A stretch of DNA of 54,336 nucleotides from Mycobacterium sp. (lineage in GTDB: Bacteria > Actinomycetota > Actinomycetes > Mycobacteriales > Mycobacteriaceae): contig JAKFVT010000030.1 of the NCBI GenBank assembly GCA_021732005.1, positions 1-54,336 of the forward strand, given 5' to 3'. The notes under the pieces were generated by a model, which had not been told where the DNA came from, made no database searches, and saw only the letters and a list, made by a program, of their open reading frames with translations. Made by a program: the position numbers and the translations under genes. Of the stretch, positions 1 through 7,207 are shown in pieces. Positions within the stretch are counted from its first letter, which is position 1. Each line of letters begins with the position of its first letter.

Positions 1-120
1 GGTCCAACCCTGTCCCGGGCCGACCGGCGAACGCGCCGACTGGAAGTGGTACCAACCCTTCCAACCGAAGGCACCACCGGAGACATAGCTCTCGAGTTCT
101 GCCTCAGCGCTGAGATGATC
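1..120 (-). CDS. possible partial ORF at window edge
   Basis: Downstream of the SseB-like gene, one minus-strand frame stays open to the window edge. It encodes about 40 residues with protein-like composition, including a Gly/Trp/Tyr/Phe-rich stretch (G-W-K-G-W-Y-H-F). No start codon with a ribosome site is visible in this frame. A GTG overlapping the upstream TGA opens a different frame with a less convincing peptide. This could be the start of the next gene, or a frameshifted continuation of the upstream one. The family is not recognised. Confidence 0.22.
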
Positions 121-649
121 ACGCGTCGAGTTCGGCCAACGTGACCGCGAGATACGGGCCGCACGGATTGATGACCAACCCGCCGTAGCCATCCTTGCGG
201 GCTATCTCGATTGCCATGGTGGTTGTGCTCGCCATGACGGCGTCGGCGGGGTTGTGCGCCGGTACCTCTGGGGCACTGGTGAACGCGAACAGACCGGGTG
301 ACCCGTCCGGCATCGCTGTTGCGCGGAAACCCATCTTCCCCGGCTGGGACGTCTCGTCGACCCCGAGGAGCAACGGTGCGTCTTGCTTGAGCAAGTCCAG
401 TACCTGTTGCCGATCGATGCGCCCAGCAGCCAGATCGACGTGGCAGCTTTCCGGGCCGGCGCCGCGGCGGATCTGCAGCCGTGCGCCGGGCGCGAATCCG
501 TTGGCGGTAGGTGCATCCGAGCCTGTGGTGTCCAACAGAAGGTCGCCGAACATGCACGACCGCAACACTTCTAGTGTGGTTGCCTGATTCGGCTGAGCTG
601 CGAAGGATGCGACAGCCCTACGGACGATGGCGTTGTCGACGAGTTTCAT
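119..649 (-). CDS. SseB N-terminal-domain-like protein
   Basis: A 176-residue protein with no signal peptide or membrane segment. The C-terminal half has the SseB N-terminal-domain feel: a L-L-L-G-V-D strand, then G-L-F-A-F-T-S, then a G-G-L-V-I-N-P-C-G-P segment followed by a Leu-rich end. SseB-like domains are common in actinobacterial loci near secretion and toxin genes, but their biochemical role is poorly known. The start at 649 is chosen because AAAGGAAGG lies just upstream; an in-frame start at 673 lacks one. It sits 13 nt after the Imm35-like gene, so the two are probably co-transcribed. It may be an accessory or immunity factor of the toxin locus. Confidence 0.5.
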   Translation of the reverse strand: MKLVDNAIVRRAVASFAAQPNQATTLEVLRSCMFGDLLLDTTGSDAPTANGFAPGARLQIRRGAGPESCHVDLAAGRIDRQQVLDLLKQDAPLLLGVDETSQPGKMGFRATAMPDGSPGLFAFTSAPEVPAHNPADAVMASTTTMAIEIARKDGYGGLVINPCGPYLAVTLAELDA

Positions 650-662
650 GTCAGCCTTCCTT

Positions 663-1136
663 TCACTCCGCACTTACCAGCCACAAGGCCATTGAGTGGT
701 TTTGTGTTCTTCGAACCGGGCGCCGCTTCCCGTCGCGCGCAACTCCGACGGGGATATTCCCCGCCAAGGCTGAGTAGATTCCGCCACAAGAGACGAAAGC
801 CGCAGAGCCACAGCGAAAGTGGCACGCATCCGACGTCTCGATGATGCCGTCCTCGATCAGGACCAACTCACCTAGACTTTGCTCTGCGGTGAACCTGTCG
901 ACTGACTCAAGCGCTTGTTTGCGCGCCGCGGCGAGATCGATCTGCCTCGTCGATACCTCAGCCCCCAATAAGGTAATCTGCTCGCTCGGCGAGGAATTGC
1001 CGACAAAGCGCAATAAACGGCCAAGCGTGTAAAGCCCGCACAGCCCGCTTGACAGTTGTCTCCCTGCCACCCTGGGCAGCCACATTGCCCTGGCGCTCGC
1101 CAATATTTGTGGGATATTAGATACCCGATTACTCAC
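663..1136 (-). CDS. Imm35/YrhB-like small protein (candidate immunity)
   Basis: The ORF is 157 residues from a GTG at 1136. The C-terminal part resembles Imm35/YrhB proteins: a short strand G-E-L-V-L-I-E-D, then a Tyr before the motif A-L-A-G-N-I-P-V-G-V-A-R-D-G, which matches the family's LAGN-P-hydrophobic-V-x-R-x-G signature. Family members are usually about 100 residues, so the first 50-60 residues (less GC-rich DNA, no ribosome site) may be untranslated. A TTG at 968 would give a family-sized protein. Imm35 proteins are predicted immunity proteins of polymorphic toxin loci. No cognate toxin is adjacent other than the CpnT-like protein, so this may be an orphan immunity gene. Confidence 0.45.
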   Translation of the reverse strand: MSNRVSNIPQILASARAMWLPRVAGRQLSSGLCGLYTLGRLLRFVGNSSPSEQITLLGAEVSTRQIDLAAARKQALESVDRFTAEQSLGELVLIEDGIIETSDACHFRCGSAAFVSCGGIYSALAGNIPVGVARDGKRRPVRRTQNHSMALWLVSAE

Positions 1137-1294
1137 GGGGATCGCAAGTACTGACGACCTCCGGCCCTAAGTCCACACCCAGTGAGAATCGGGCTTGCGC
1201 GCATGTATGGGATTCTTTGAATCCCTTGTTCACCAAGTCATCCCAAACCCATCAATAAGAGAAGGAATCTCCGAAATGTGTGCCCCGCTTCCCG
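1137..1294. other. intergenic gap after toxin-immunity pair
   Basis: About 160 bp between the 98-residue immunity candidate and the Imm35-like gene, visibly lower in GC than the flanking genes. Apart from the small inverted repeat listed separately, no gene, promoter box or repeat was recognised. Confidence 0.5.
1209..1225 (-). terminator. short perfect hairpin, possible terminator
   Basis: GGGATTC-TTT-GAATCCC is a perfect 7-bp inverted repeat with a 3-nt loop, 70 bp after the stop of the immunity candidate. There is no U-tract on the minus strand, so it is at best a weak intrinsic terminator. It could instead mark the boundary between the toxin-immunity operon and the two downstream small genes. 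Confidence 0.3.
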
Positions 1295-1591
1295 CTACCG
1301 CATCAGATAGGTGTAGTAGCGTCTAATTGCTGCAAGCGCATCAGAAGACAGCTGAGGATGGCGTGCGCCCATCACGTCTCTGACGACATCGCCTCCGTCG
1401 CTCAACGTAAGACCGGTCCAATCAACTTCGACCTTCATCGCCTCGGCGAGAAGCTCTCGAACCCGTGCCAGTATTGGGACAGACCGACTTCCGAAGACTT
1501 GGTTAAACTCGTCTTCGTTCTTCCCCGGGTAGTGCCTCAGGTACACGCAGATACCCCCGTTAACCTCCTGCTCGGTCACATCGCTTGCCAT
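1295..1591 (-). CDS. candidate cognate immunity protein
   Basis: A 98-residue cytosolic-looking protein with no signal or membrane segment. Start ATG 1591 is preceded by a strong ribosome site (AGGAGG), and the gene begins 11 nt after the toxin stop. This is the position of the immunity gene (ift) in the M. tuberculosis esxF-esxE-cpnT-ift operon. The sequence has an acidic N-terminus, a strand Y-L-R-H-Y-P, a central helix V-R-E-L-L-A-E-A-M and an Arg/Tyr-rich C-terminal helix. I do not recognise the family. The immunity role is inferred only from position, size and coupling. It should protect against the toxin domain immediately upstream. Confidence 0.6.
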   Translation of the reverse strand: MASDVTEQEVNGGICVYLRHYPGKNEDEFNQVFGSRSVPILARVRELLAEAMKVEVDWTGLTLSDGGDVVRDVMGARHPQLSSDALAAIRRYYTYLMR

Positions 1592-1602
1592 TCGGCTCCC
1601 TC

Positions 1603-4197
1603 CTATCGTTGAAAAATTACGGTCGCGGCACCCGTGTCTGGATCGATCTGAATAATCGAAGTGACGTTGAGATTGTCCATCAAGCGCGGGATTTCCACCG
1701 TCTGCCATATATTTCCGGGGCGGAGGTTGCTTCCCACAACAGCTCTGACGACCCCACTAGCGTTGTCAGCGTATGCCGTCGACGCATCTTCCCAGAAGCG
1801 CACCGACTCGGGGTCCAAGTCGTTCCACACCGGCAACGGCGTGACGCCATTCTTCTCAAGAGCCATCTCAAGAGTCGTTCCGTTTGCGTCGCGCGCAATC
1901 TGCTCGGCGATCCCAGAGCCATCCGGACCAACCCCTGTTCCACTCGCGTCACGTCCAGACCAGTAGTACGCCGTATCAGGTTCAGAGGTTGTTAGTCCCC
2001 GGAGTTCGTCCAATGACGGCAAGCTACCCGGCGCGTACAGGCCTGGATCGGCTGCTTGCGCCACGATTTCGTCCCGCTGCTCAGGACTGAGGGTCGTCGG
2101 GTCCGAGCTTGGCGAGTCGTTATACGGACCCATCCCCGAGCCGTCGTGGGATCCGTGAGAACTGTTGCCGTCCGGCCCATCCGCACCGCGCTTTGGTGCA
2201 TCACCATGGTCCCCGCCTCCATGATCGCCGGACCCGCCGTGCGAACCACCTCCGCCGTCGCCCGCACCCGGGTGCGGCCCATGCCCCGCCCCGTCGGCGG
2301 CTCCTTCGGCACCGTGTGCACCAACCGACAACGGCACTCGGTCGCCCGCGTCTCCCGCCGCAGACGGCAGCCCTTCAGGCGCGTGACCGCTGGAGCCACC
2401 CATCGAGCCCGCCGCAGGAGCACTCGCCGGCGCTGACTCGGCAGCGCCGGCAGCCCCGGCAGACGGAGCGCTCGCGGCAGCAGGTGCCGACTCCGAAGCC
2501 GCAGGCGCAGAGGGCACTTCAGCCTTCGGCGCAGGCGCAACGTCCGGAGTATGCGTCTCCGGTGCATGAGTCACCGGCGGGGAAACAGGATCACCAGAAG
2601 CAGAAGCAGGAGCCGACGTCGGCTTGCCGCCTGTCGGTGCAGGCTCAGAGTCACGCGGCGGCGGGCCTGGCTCCGATGGCTTGGGCACCGGGCCCGGACT
2701 TCCGGATGGCGGCTTGCCTCCATCAAGGCCTGTCTTGTTCAGGTCGTCGAGTTTCGCAGTGACACGGTCGACGTCGCTCGCGACACTGCGCAAACCACCT
2801 GTCGCCGAAGCAATCCCGCCTGCTTCGCCGGCGGCCCGCTCGGTCGCAGTCACTTCCGCACGCGCGGCCGCCCCCTCGGCGGCACGGGCACCACCGGCGG
2901 CTTTGACCCCCGCACCACCGGGAACGACGGCCGTAGCGATGTCGAAGCCCGCCTCGCCGAGTCCGAGGAACGGCCGGTTGCTGGTGAAGATGTCGTCGGA
3001 ATGCGTGAGGTTCTTGACCATGTCGATGGAACCCTCGGGATCCTTCGCGAAGGCCATCGGGGCAGTCGCCGGATTGAGGATCTCGGCCATCTTGCCCAAA
3101 CCCTCGAGAGTCGCCAACGTGCCTTTCGGATCACCAAGGGGATCGAATGCCGTCACCAGGCCGCCAACCGCGTTGATCGCACTGAGGGAGGCGCCGGTCG
3201 TTGCATCGGTGAATGCGTCGTTGATGTTAGCCGCGACCCGGCCCGCATCCTCGCCGAGATAGTTGACCAGTTCCACGCGCGTGACTATTTCCATTGCGCG
3301 GGTGTAGTTCTTGATGCTGTTGTTCAGCTGCGCGAGTAGTTCTTTCCGGGCGGCGGACTGCCGTTTGTGGTTGGCGATGACGGCTTTGATGTCGTCGGCC
3401 ACCTCTTGGATCTTCTCTTCGGCGTCGCCGGTGATCAGCTCGAAGACCGTGCCCATGACACCTTGGTCGATGACCGACCCCACCACATCCTTGAGCTGGT
3501 TCAACAGATCGCGAATCGCGTTCTGCGTCGTCTCGACATCGGTTGCGAAGCTGCTCAATTGGTTCGAAAGCTTTTGCGCCTCGCCGGCCAGCGACGCCAT
3601 CGCGGTGCCGACATCGCGCACCGCCGTCTTCATCGGCTCTTTGTCGGGCATCTGTTGCGTATCGATGGTGGCATACGCACCTGAGTTCGCCGCAGACACT
3701 CCGTGCAGCGGTGTGGCGAAATCGGCCCACGCGGCAGCGGCCGCCCTCAGCTCGGTGGGCTCACCATTCGGCCACCAGTCACCGACCAGAAACTCGACCA
3801 GATACCAGAGAACTGGTGGAGTTTGGCCGGGGCCGTTGATATCTGGATCGCCACCCGGAGCCGAGTACACCGGCGGGGCTATCGGCGCAGGCAGCGGTGC
3901 GGCCCCACCGCCGATATCGGCTGCGGCCTCGGCGCGAGAATAGTTGGTCGCGGAGCCCTGAATCAGATACCCGATGTGACGTAACGCGTTGACGCCCTTA
4001 CCCACGGCGTCGACCAACGCACTGGCGGAATCCTGATATGCGAATCCGAAAGCGGTTCCAGCGGCGTCTTGACCCGTGTTCGCGTTGTACGACCCCGTCA
4101 GCGCGCCGACTGCCGCGGAGAGTCCCTCACTGAGGCCGGCGACCGCCGAGCCCGCGCCCGATAGCGCCGGCGGATCCACCCGCAACGGCTCACCCAT
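1603..4197 (-). CDS. CpnT-like T7SS toxin with non-TNT C-terminal domain
   Basis: An 864-residue protein with the layout of M. tuberculosis CpnT. The N-terminal part (about 1-440) begins with the CpnT-like P-L-x-V-D-P-x-A-L signature, carries A-x-N-Y-S-x-A-E near residue 85 and is rich in helices. A Pro/Ala-rich linker (about 490-620) and a Gly/His-rich stretch (about 635-670) follow. The C-terminal effector domain spans about 736-864. In CpnT the N-terminal part is reported to act in export or as an outer-membrane channel, and the C-terminus is the TNT NAD+ glycohydrolase. Here the C-terminus differs: Y-Y-W-S-G-R at 744-749, then T-T-L-E, W-E-D-A-S, A-S-G and W-Q-T-V-E-I-P. I cannot assign it to a named toxin family. 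It follows the esxE-like gene by 22 nt and precedes a candidate immunity gene. Confidence 0.75.
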   Translation of the reverse strand: MGEPLRVDPPALSGAGSAVAGLSEGLSAAVGALTGSYNANTGQDAAGTAFGFAYQDSASALVDAVGKGVNALRHIGYLIQGSATNYSRAEAAADIGGGAAPLPAPIAPPVYSAPGGDPDINGPGQTPPVLWYLVEFLVGDWWPNGEPTELRAAAAAWADFATPLHGVSAANSGAYATIDTQQMPDKEPMKTAVRDVGTAMASLAGEAQKLSNQLSSFATDVETTQNAIRDLLNQLKDVVGSVIDQGVMGTVFELITGDAEEKIQEVADDIKAVIANHKRQSAARKELLAQLNNSIKNYTRAMEIVTRVELVNYLGEDAGRVAANINDAFTDATTGASLSAINAVGGLVTAFDPLGDPKGTLATLEGLGKMAEILNPATAPMAFAKDPEGSIDMVKNLTHSDDIFTSNRPFLGLGEAGFDIATAVVPGGAGVKAAGGARAAEGAAARAEVTATERAAGEAGGIASATGGLRSVASDVDRVTAKLDDLNKTGLDGGKPPSGSPGPVPKPSEPGPPPRDSEPAPTGGKPTSAPASASGDPVSPPVTHAPETHTPDVAPAPKAEVPSAPAASESAPAAASAPSAGAAGAAESAPASAPAAGSMGGSSGHAPEGLPSAAGDAGDRVPLSVGAHGAEGAADGAGHGPHPGAGDGGGGSHGGSGDHGGGDHGDAPKRGADGPDGNSSHGSHDGSGMGPYNDSPSSDPTTLSPEQRDEIVAQAADPGLYAPGSLPSLDELRGLTTSEPDTAYYWSGRDASGTGVGPDGSGIAEQIARDANGTTLEMALEKNGVTPLPVWNDLDPESVRFWEDASTAYADNASGVVRAVVGSNLRPGNIWQTVEIPRLMDNLNVTSIIQIDPDTGAATVIFQR

Positions 4198-4219
4198 GGC
4201 GACTCACCGCGGACACCGG

Positions 4220-4510
4220 CTAGCCCCAGATTCTCAGGTTCGCCTCGACCGCGCCACTATAAGAGGTGTGGGCATGGGCCCCCGCTGAGCGCAACTGCGC
4301 CAGCGCATTTCGCATCATGTCAGCCCCCTCCTTCCACTGTTTGTGGACGGCGGCATGGGATTCGCTGGCAACCCCGTCCCACTGCGCATGCAGATTGGCC
4401 ACGACGGCGTCGCACTCTTCGAGCATCGAGTCGACCACCGTCTGGTAGGACGCCATGCGCTCGACGATGTCGGCCAGCCGGTCCAGATCGACCGCGAACG
4501 CGTCAGCCAC
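4220..4510 (-). CDS. esxE: WXG100 protein, EsxE-like
   Basis: A 96-residue helical-hairpin protein of the WXG100 family; the turn motif is W44-D-G46 between two helices. The second helix and tail (M-M-R-N-A-L-A-Q-L, then H-T-S-Y-S-G-A) closely match what I recall of EsxE from the cpnT operon (M-M-R-Q-A-L-A-Q-L, H-A-N-Y-T-G-A). EsxE and EsxF form a heterodimer involved in trafficking CpnT through the cell envelope. The gene overlaps the esxF-like stop by 8 nt, consistent with translational coupling. The ortholog name is inferred from sequence and order. Confidence 0.7.
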   Translation of the reverse strand: MADAFAVDLDRLADIVERMASYQTVVDSMLEECDAVVANLHAQWDGVASESHAAVHKQWKEGADMMRNALAQLRSAGAHAHTSYSGAVEANLRIWG

Positions 4511-4817
4511 GGTGAACTCCTCGCAACTCTGACGCCGACGCCTGCTCGTGAGCCTCGAATGCTTGGCCCGCTTGACCCAGTCGCTCCGCGATGGCCGCCA
4601 GCGCCTGCTGCACTTTCAGCGATCCGTCATGCCACTGCCGCCAGGCGGCGCCATACGCTCCGCCTGCGGAACCCTCCCAGTTTCCCAGCACCTGCTGGGC
4701 CTCGCTGTCCAGATCACGCAGGCCGGCCTGCAGATGCTGCGCTCCTGCGGTCAACGCCTCACAAGCAGCCCGCAGAACTGCAGGGTCCACCTTCAAAACG
4801 CCGCCGTCCCCACTCAC
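4503..4817 (-). CDS. esxF: WXG100 protein, EsxF-like
   Basis: A 104-residue WXG100 protein with W47-E-G49 at the hairpin turn, followed by A-Y-G-A-A-W and W-H-D-G as in EsxF. The tail holds F-E-A-H-E, compatible with the aromatic-xxx-acidic type VII export signal (usually Y-x3-D/E). It is the first gene of the esxF-esxE-cpnT-like operon. The GTG at 4817 is chosen because a promoter-like TAGCGT box ends 7 nt upstream, suggesting a leaderless message, and because M. tuberculosis EsxF has about the same length. An upstream in-frame start at 4853 would add 12 Cys/Arg residues unlike the family. Confidence 0.7.
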   Translation of the reverse strand: MSGDGGVLKVDPAVLRAACEALTAGAQHLQAGLRDLDSEAQQVLGNWEGSAGGAYGAAWRQWHDGSLKVQQALAAIAERLGQAGQAFEAHEQASASELRGVHRG

Positions 4818-4824
4818 AGAGCAA

Positions 4825-4853
4825 ACGCTACTGGCTTGACAGCGCCTGCACAA
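4825..4853 (-). promoter_or_regulatory. promoter of the esxF-esxE-toxin operon
   Basis: On the minus strand TTGTGC (4853-4848) and TAGCGT (4830-4825) are separated by 17 nt, a reasonable SigA-type pair. The -10 box ends 7 nt before the GTG of the esxF-like gene, so the transcript is likely leaderless. Confidence 0.5.
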
Positions 4854-4898
4854 TTCACCCCTGAACAGCAGCTGAAGCCCGGAGAGCAGCAGATGCCG

Positions 4899-5429
4899 CT
4901 ACCCGAACAGGGTCCGGATCGGCTCGCTGCCGTCCCAGTCCACCGCCGCCTGTCGCACCAGTTCGCCCATCCCGACGGTTGCCGGGGTGAGCTCCATCAA
5001 CTCGATGATCGTCGTCGCTGTTCCGGGCGGCGGTTCGAAGTACGCATAGCGGGCCGTGCCCGGCTCGCCACCCGACCACACCACCGGCCAGCCTGCGGCC
5101 TGCCCGGCCGCCAACGCGGCGTCGTAGTCCTCGGCCCAATAGGCCAGCTGGTGGAAGCCGTCCCCGCCGGCCGAGGTGAACTCCGAGTAGATCGACGGCG
5201 CATCGTTGTCCTGGTGAATGACCTCGATCTGCATGTCGCCACTGTTGGCCAGCCCCAACGTCAGCTTCACCGTGCACGGCTCGCCGCGGTAGACCCCGGT
5301 CTGCTCGATACCGCGCAGCACATAGAACGGGCCGACACCGAGGTCCAGCCAAGTCGCGAGTGCGGCGTCGAAATCCTGCACGATGTAACCGATTTGGCGG
5401 ATCACACCGGGCAGCACAGGTCCAGGCAC
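4899..5429 (-). CDS. VOC (glyoxalase/bleomycin-resistance fold) family protein
   Basis: 176 residues. The beginning (I-R-Q-I-G-Y-I-V-Q-D-F-D-A-A-L) and F-H-Q-L-A-Y-W-A-E-D-Y-D-A-A-L mark two paired beta-alpha-beta repeats of the vicinal oxygen chelate fold, close to the Glyoxalase_4 type. Likely metal ligands are His/Glu in the repeat strands (I-E-V-I-H, F-H-Q-L, I-I-E-L). The substrate is unknown. GTG start with AGGAG five bases upstream. It lies 11 nt downstream of lpqB and so is probably read through from the mtrAB-lpqB operon. In M. tuberculosis the gene at this place is different, so the junction with the toxin locus is a rearranged boundary. Confidence 0.65.
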   Translation of the reverse strand: MPGPVLPGVIRQIGYIVQDFDAALATWLDLGVGPFYVLRGIEQTGVYRGEPCTVKLTLGLANSGDMQIEVIHQDNDAPSIYSEFTSAGGDGFHQLAYWAEDYDAALAAGQAAGWPVVWSGGEPGTARYAYFEPPPGTATTIIELMELTPATVGMGELVRQAAVDWDGSEPIRTLFG

Positions 5430-5440
5430 CAGATCTCCTC

Positions 5441-7207
5441 TCAGCCGGGCAGCACCGGCACCGCGCCGGGCGTCAGGAAAGGCCGTACATCCGACCAGGA
5501 TTGGCTGTTCTCGGCACTGTTACCGGAGAGCTGCAGCACTCCGCGACTGTCGGACACATACACCGCCGCTGGGTTGGCTGCGACCGCGGTCACCGGCATC
5601 ACGATGTTGCCGCTCGGCCCGTCGGAGTTCACCCCGTCGATGTTCACGTACGACACCGGATGCGCGGCATCGGTTCGGGTGACGACGATGTCGTCACCGG
5701 TACGCCACGACAACGACACCACCGACGACCCCAGTCCGAAACCGAGCCGACGCGGATAGGTCAGCGCGAACTCCCCGGCCGGGGTCTGCTCCACATTCGC
5801 CAGAATCACTTGCCCGTTGACCACCATCGCAGCTCGGGTGCTGTCCCGGGAGAGCTGCAAATCGGCTATCGCACCGGGGAATTGCGACGCCACCGCCGCG
5901 GAGTCCACCGGGATCCGGGCGGGCTGCCCGGACGCCTGCTCCTGGATCACCCTTACGACGCTGTTGCCGTCCACGACCACCCACACGGCGTCGTCCAGCG
6001 CCCAGGACGGTCGTGTCAACGACCGCGCATCGGTGGCTTTTGCCGCCACTCCACCGTTCGGGCCGATCCACACCGTGGAGACCGTGTCCGGCGCGCCGGG
6101 CCGCTGCACCGTCACGGAGGCGATCGCCTGGCCGGTCCGCGACAGCGCCGCCGACACCTGATCGTTCATCTGGCCGAACGATCCGGGAACCGGTGTGGCT
6201 CGCTGCCCGTCCAGCGACACCAGCGATCCGCGGATCAGCGCATGCACACCGGCCGCGGCGCCGTCGACCGCACCCGGGTCGGTGGCCGCCACATCGGTGG
6301 TGTCCCAGCCGTCGGCGAACCGGTCATCGAGCGCCGCGCCGTCGGCGTTGATCACGTAGGGGCCCTTGATGTCGGCGCGGGCCAGCGTCCAAATGATTTG
6401 GGCGGCAAGCAGTTGCCGGCTGTGCGGGTCGGTGGTGGTCAGGTTCTCGAGGTCGACCTTCGCCCCACCGTAGCCGCGACCGATACCCGTCTTGCCGCCG
6501 TCCGCCCGGGTCACCGGACCGATCAGTTTCACCGGCCCCAGGAGGTTGCGCACCGTGCGTGCCATCTCCGGGCGGGGCCCGGCGATCAACTTCGTCATCA
6601 GTTCGGTGGCCAGCTGGTCGGCATCCGACACCGCCACGTAGCGCGGATCGGGAACGACGGTCTTGCCGGTGGGGTCGACGAAGTACAGGGTGTTGCGCTT
6701 GTAGGTGGCCTGGAACTGTTGCCAGTCCAGGAACACTCCGTTGGGCAGCTTGTTGATCCGCCAGCCGTCAGGTGTCTGGACCAATTCGAGCGGGCCCGGG
6801 TCGGGTAGTTGTCCTTCGGCGGTTTCGAAGACGCCCACATCCGACAGCGACCCGAGCATGTCGGCCTTCATCGTCACCGCAACCCGTTCAGTGGAGCGGG
6901 TTTCGACGAACACGACGTTGTCGATCAGCAGGGCGCTGCCTTGGTCATCCCAGCCGCTGGAGGCCGAAGCGGTGAGGAATTGTCGCGCCGCCAGATGCCG
7001 GTTCGCCGGGTCGGCGGTGGCCTTGAGGAATTCCCGCAGCAGCTGGTCGGGGTCCATTCCGGGGGTCGGCTTGGGCAGGCTCTTGGGCTGGGGCCGTTCG
7101 ACGGTCCCGATCGCTTGCGGCGCGGAGGAATTCGGCACCCCGGCGCATCCGCCGCCCAACATCGCGACCAACCCGGCCACTACCAGGGCCAGCAGCCGGC
7201 GTGTCAC
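5441..7207 (-). CDS. lpqB: lipoprotein LpqB, MtrAB accessory
   Basis: 588 residues with a lipoprotein signal peptide ending in G-G-G-C (Cys21). A GerMN (sporulation/spore germination) domain lies in roughly the first half, followed by the LpqB C-terminal beta-propeller. In mycobacteria and Streptomyces LpqB is anchored outside the membrane and interacts with the sensor MtrB, modulating MtrA phosphorylation and thereby division and envelope homeostasis. The start overlaps the mtrB stop by 4 nt, indicating coupled translation. Order mtrA-mtrB-lpqB is the conserved actinobacterial arrangement. Confidence 0.93.
   Translation of the reverse strand: MTRRLLALVVAGLVAMLGGGCAGVPNSSAPQAIGTVERPQPKSLPKPTPGMDPDQLLREFLKATADPANRHLAARQFLTASASSGWDDQGSALLIDNVVFVETRSTERVAVTMKADMLGSLSDVGVFETAEGQLPDPGPLELVQTPDGWRINKLPNGVFLDWQQFQATYKRNTLYFVDPTGKTVVPDPRYVAVSDADQLATELMTKLIAGPRPEMARTVRNLLGPVKLIGPVTRADGGKTGIGRGYGGAKVDLENLTTTDPHSRQLLAAQIIWTLARADIKGPYVINADGAALDDRFADGWDTTDVAATDPGAVDGAAAGVHALIRGSLVSLDGQRATPVPGSFGQMNDQVSAALSRTGQAIASVTVQRPGAPDTVSTVWIGPNGGVAAKATDARSLTRPSWALDDAVWVVVDGNSVVRVIQEQASGQPARIPVDSAAVASQFPGAIADLQLSRDSTRAAMVVNGQVILANVEQTPAGEFALTYPRRLGFGLGSSVVSLSWRTGDDIVVTRTDAAHPVSYVNIDGVNSDGPSGNIVMPVTAVAANPAAVYVSDSRGVLQLSGNSAENSQSWSDVRPFLTPGAVPVLPG

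Noticed and set aside
1603..1992. TNT (NAD+ glycohydrolase) domain as in CpnT
   Set aside because: The C-terminus shares no recognisable TNT motif; only the N-terminal part and operon resemble CpnT.
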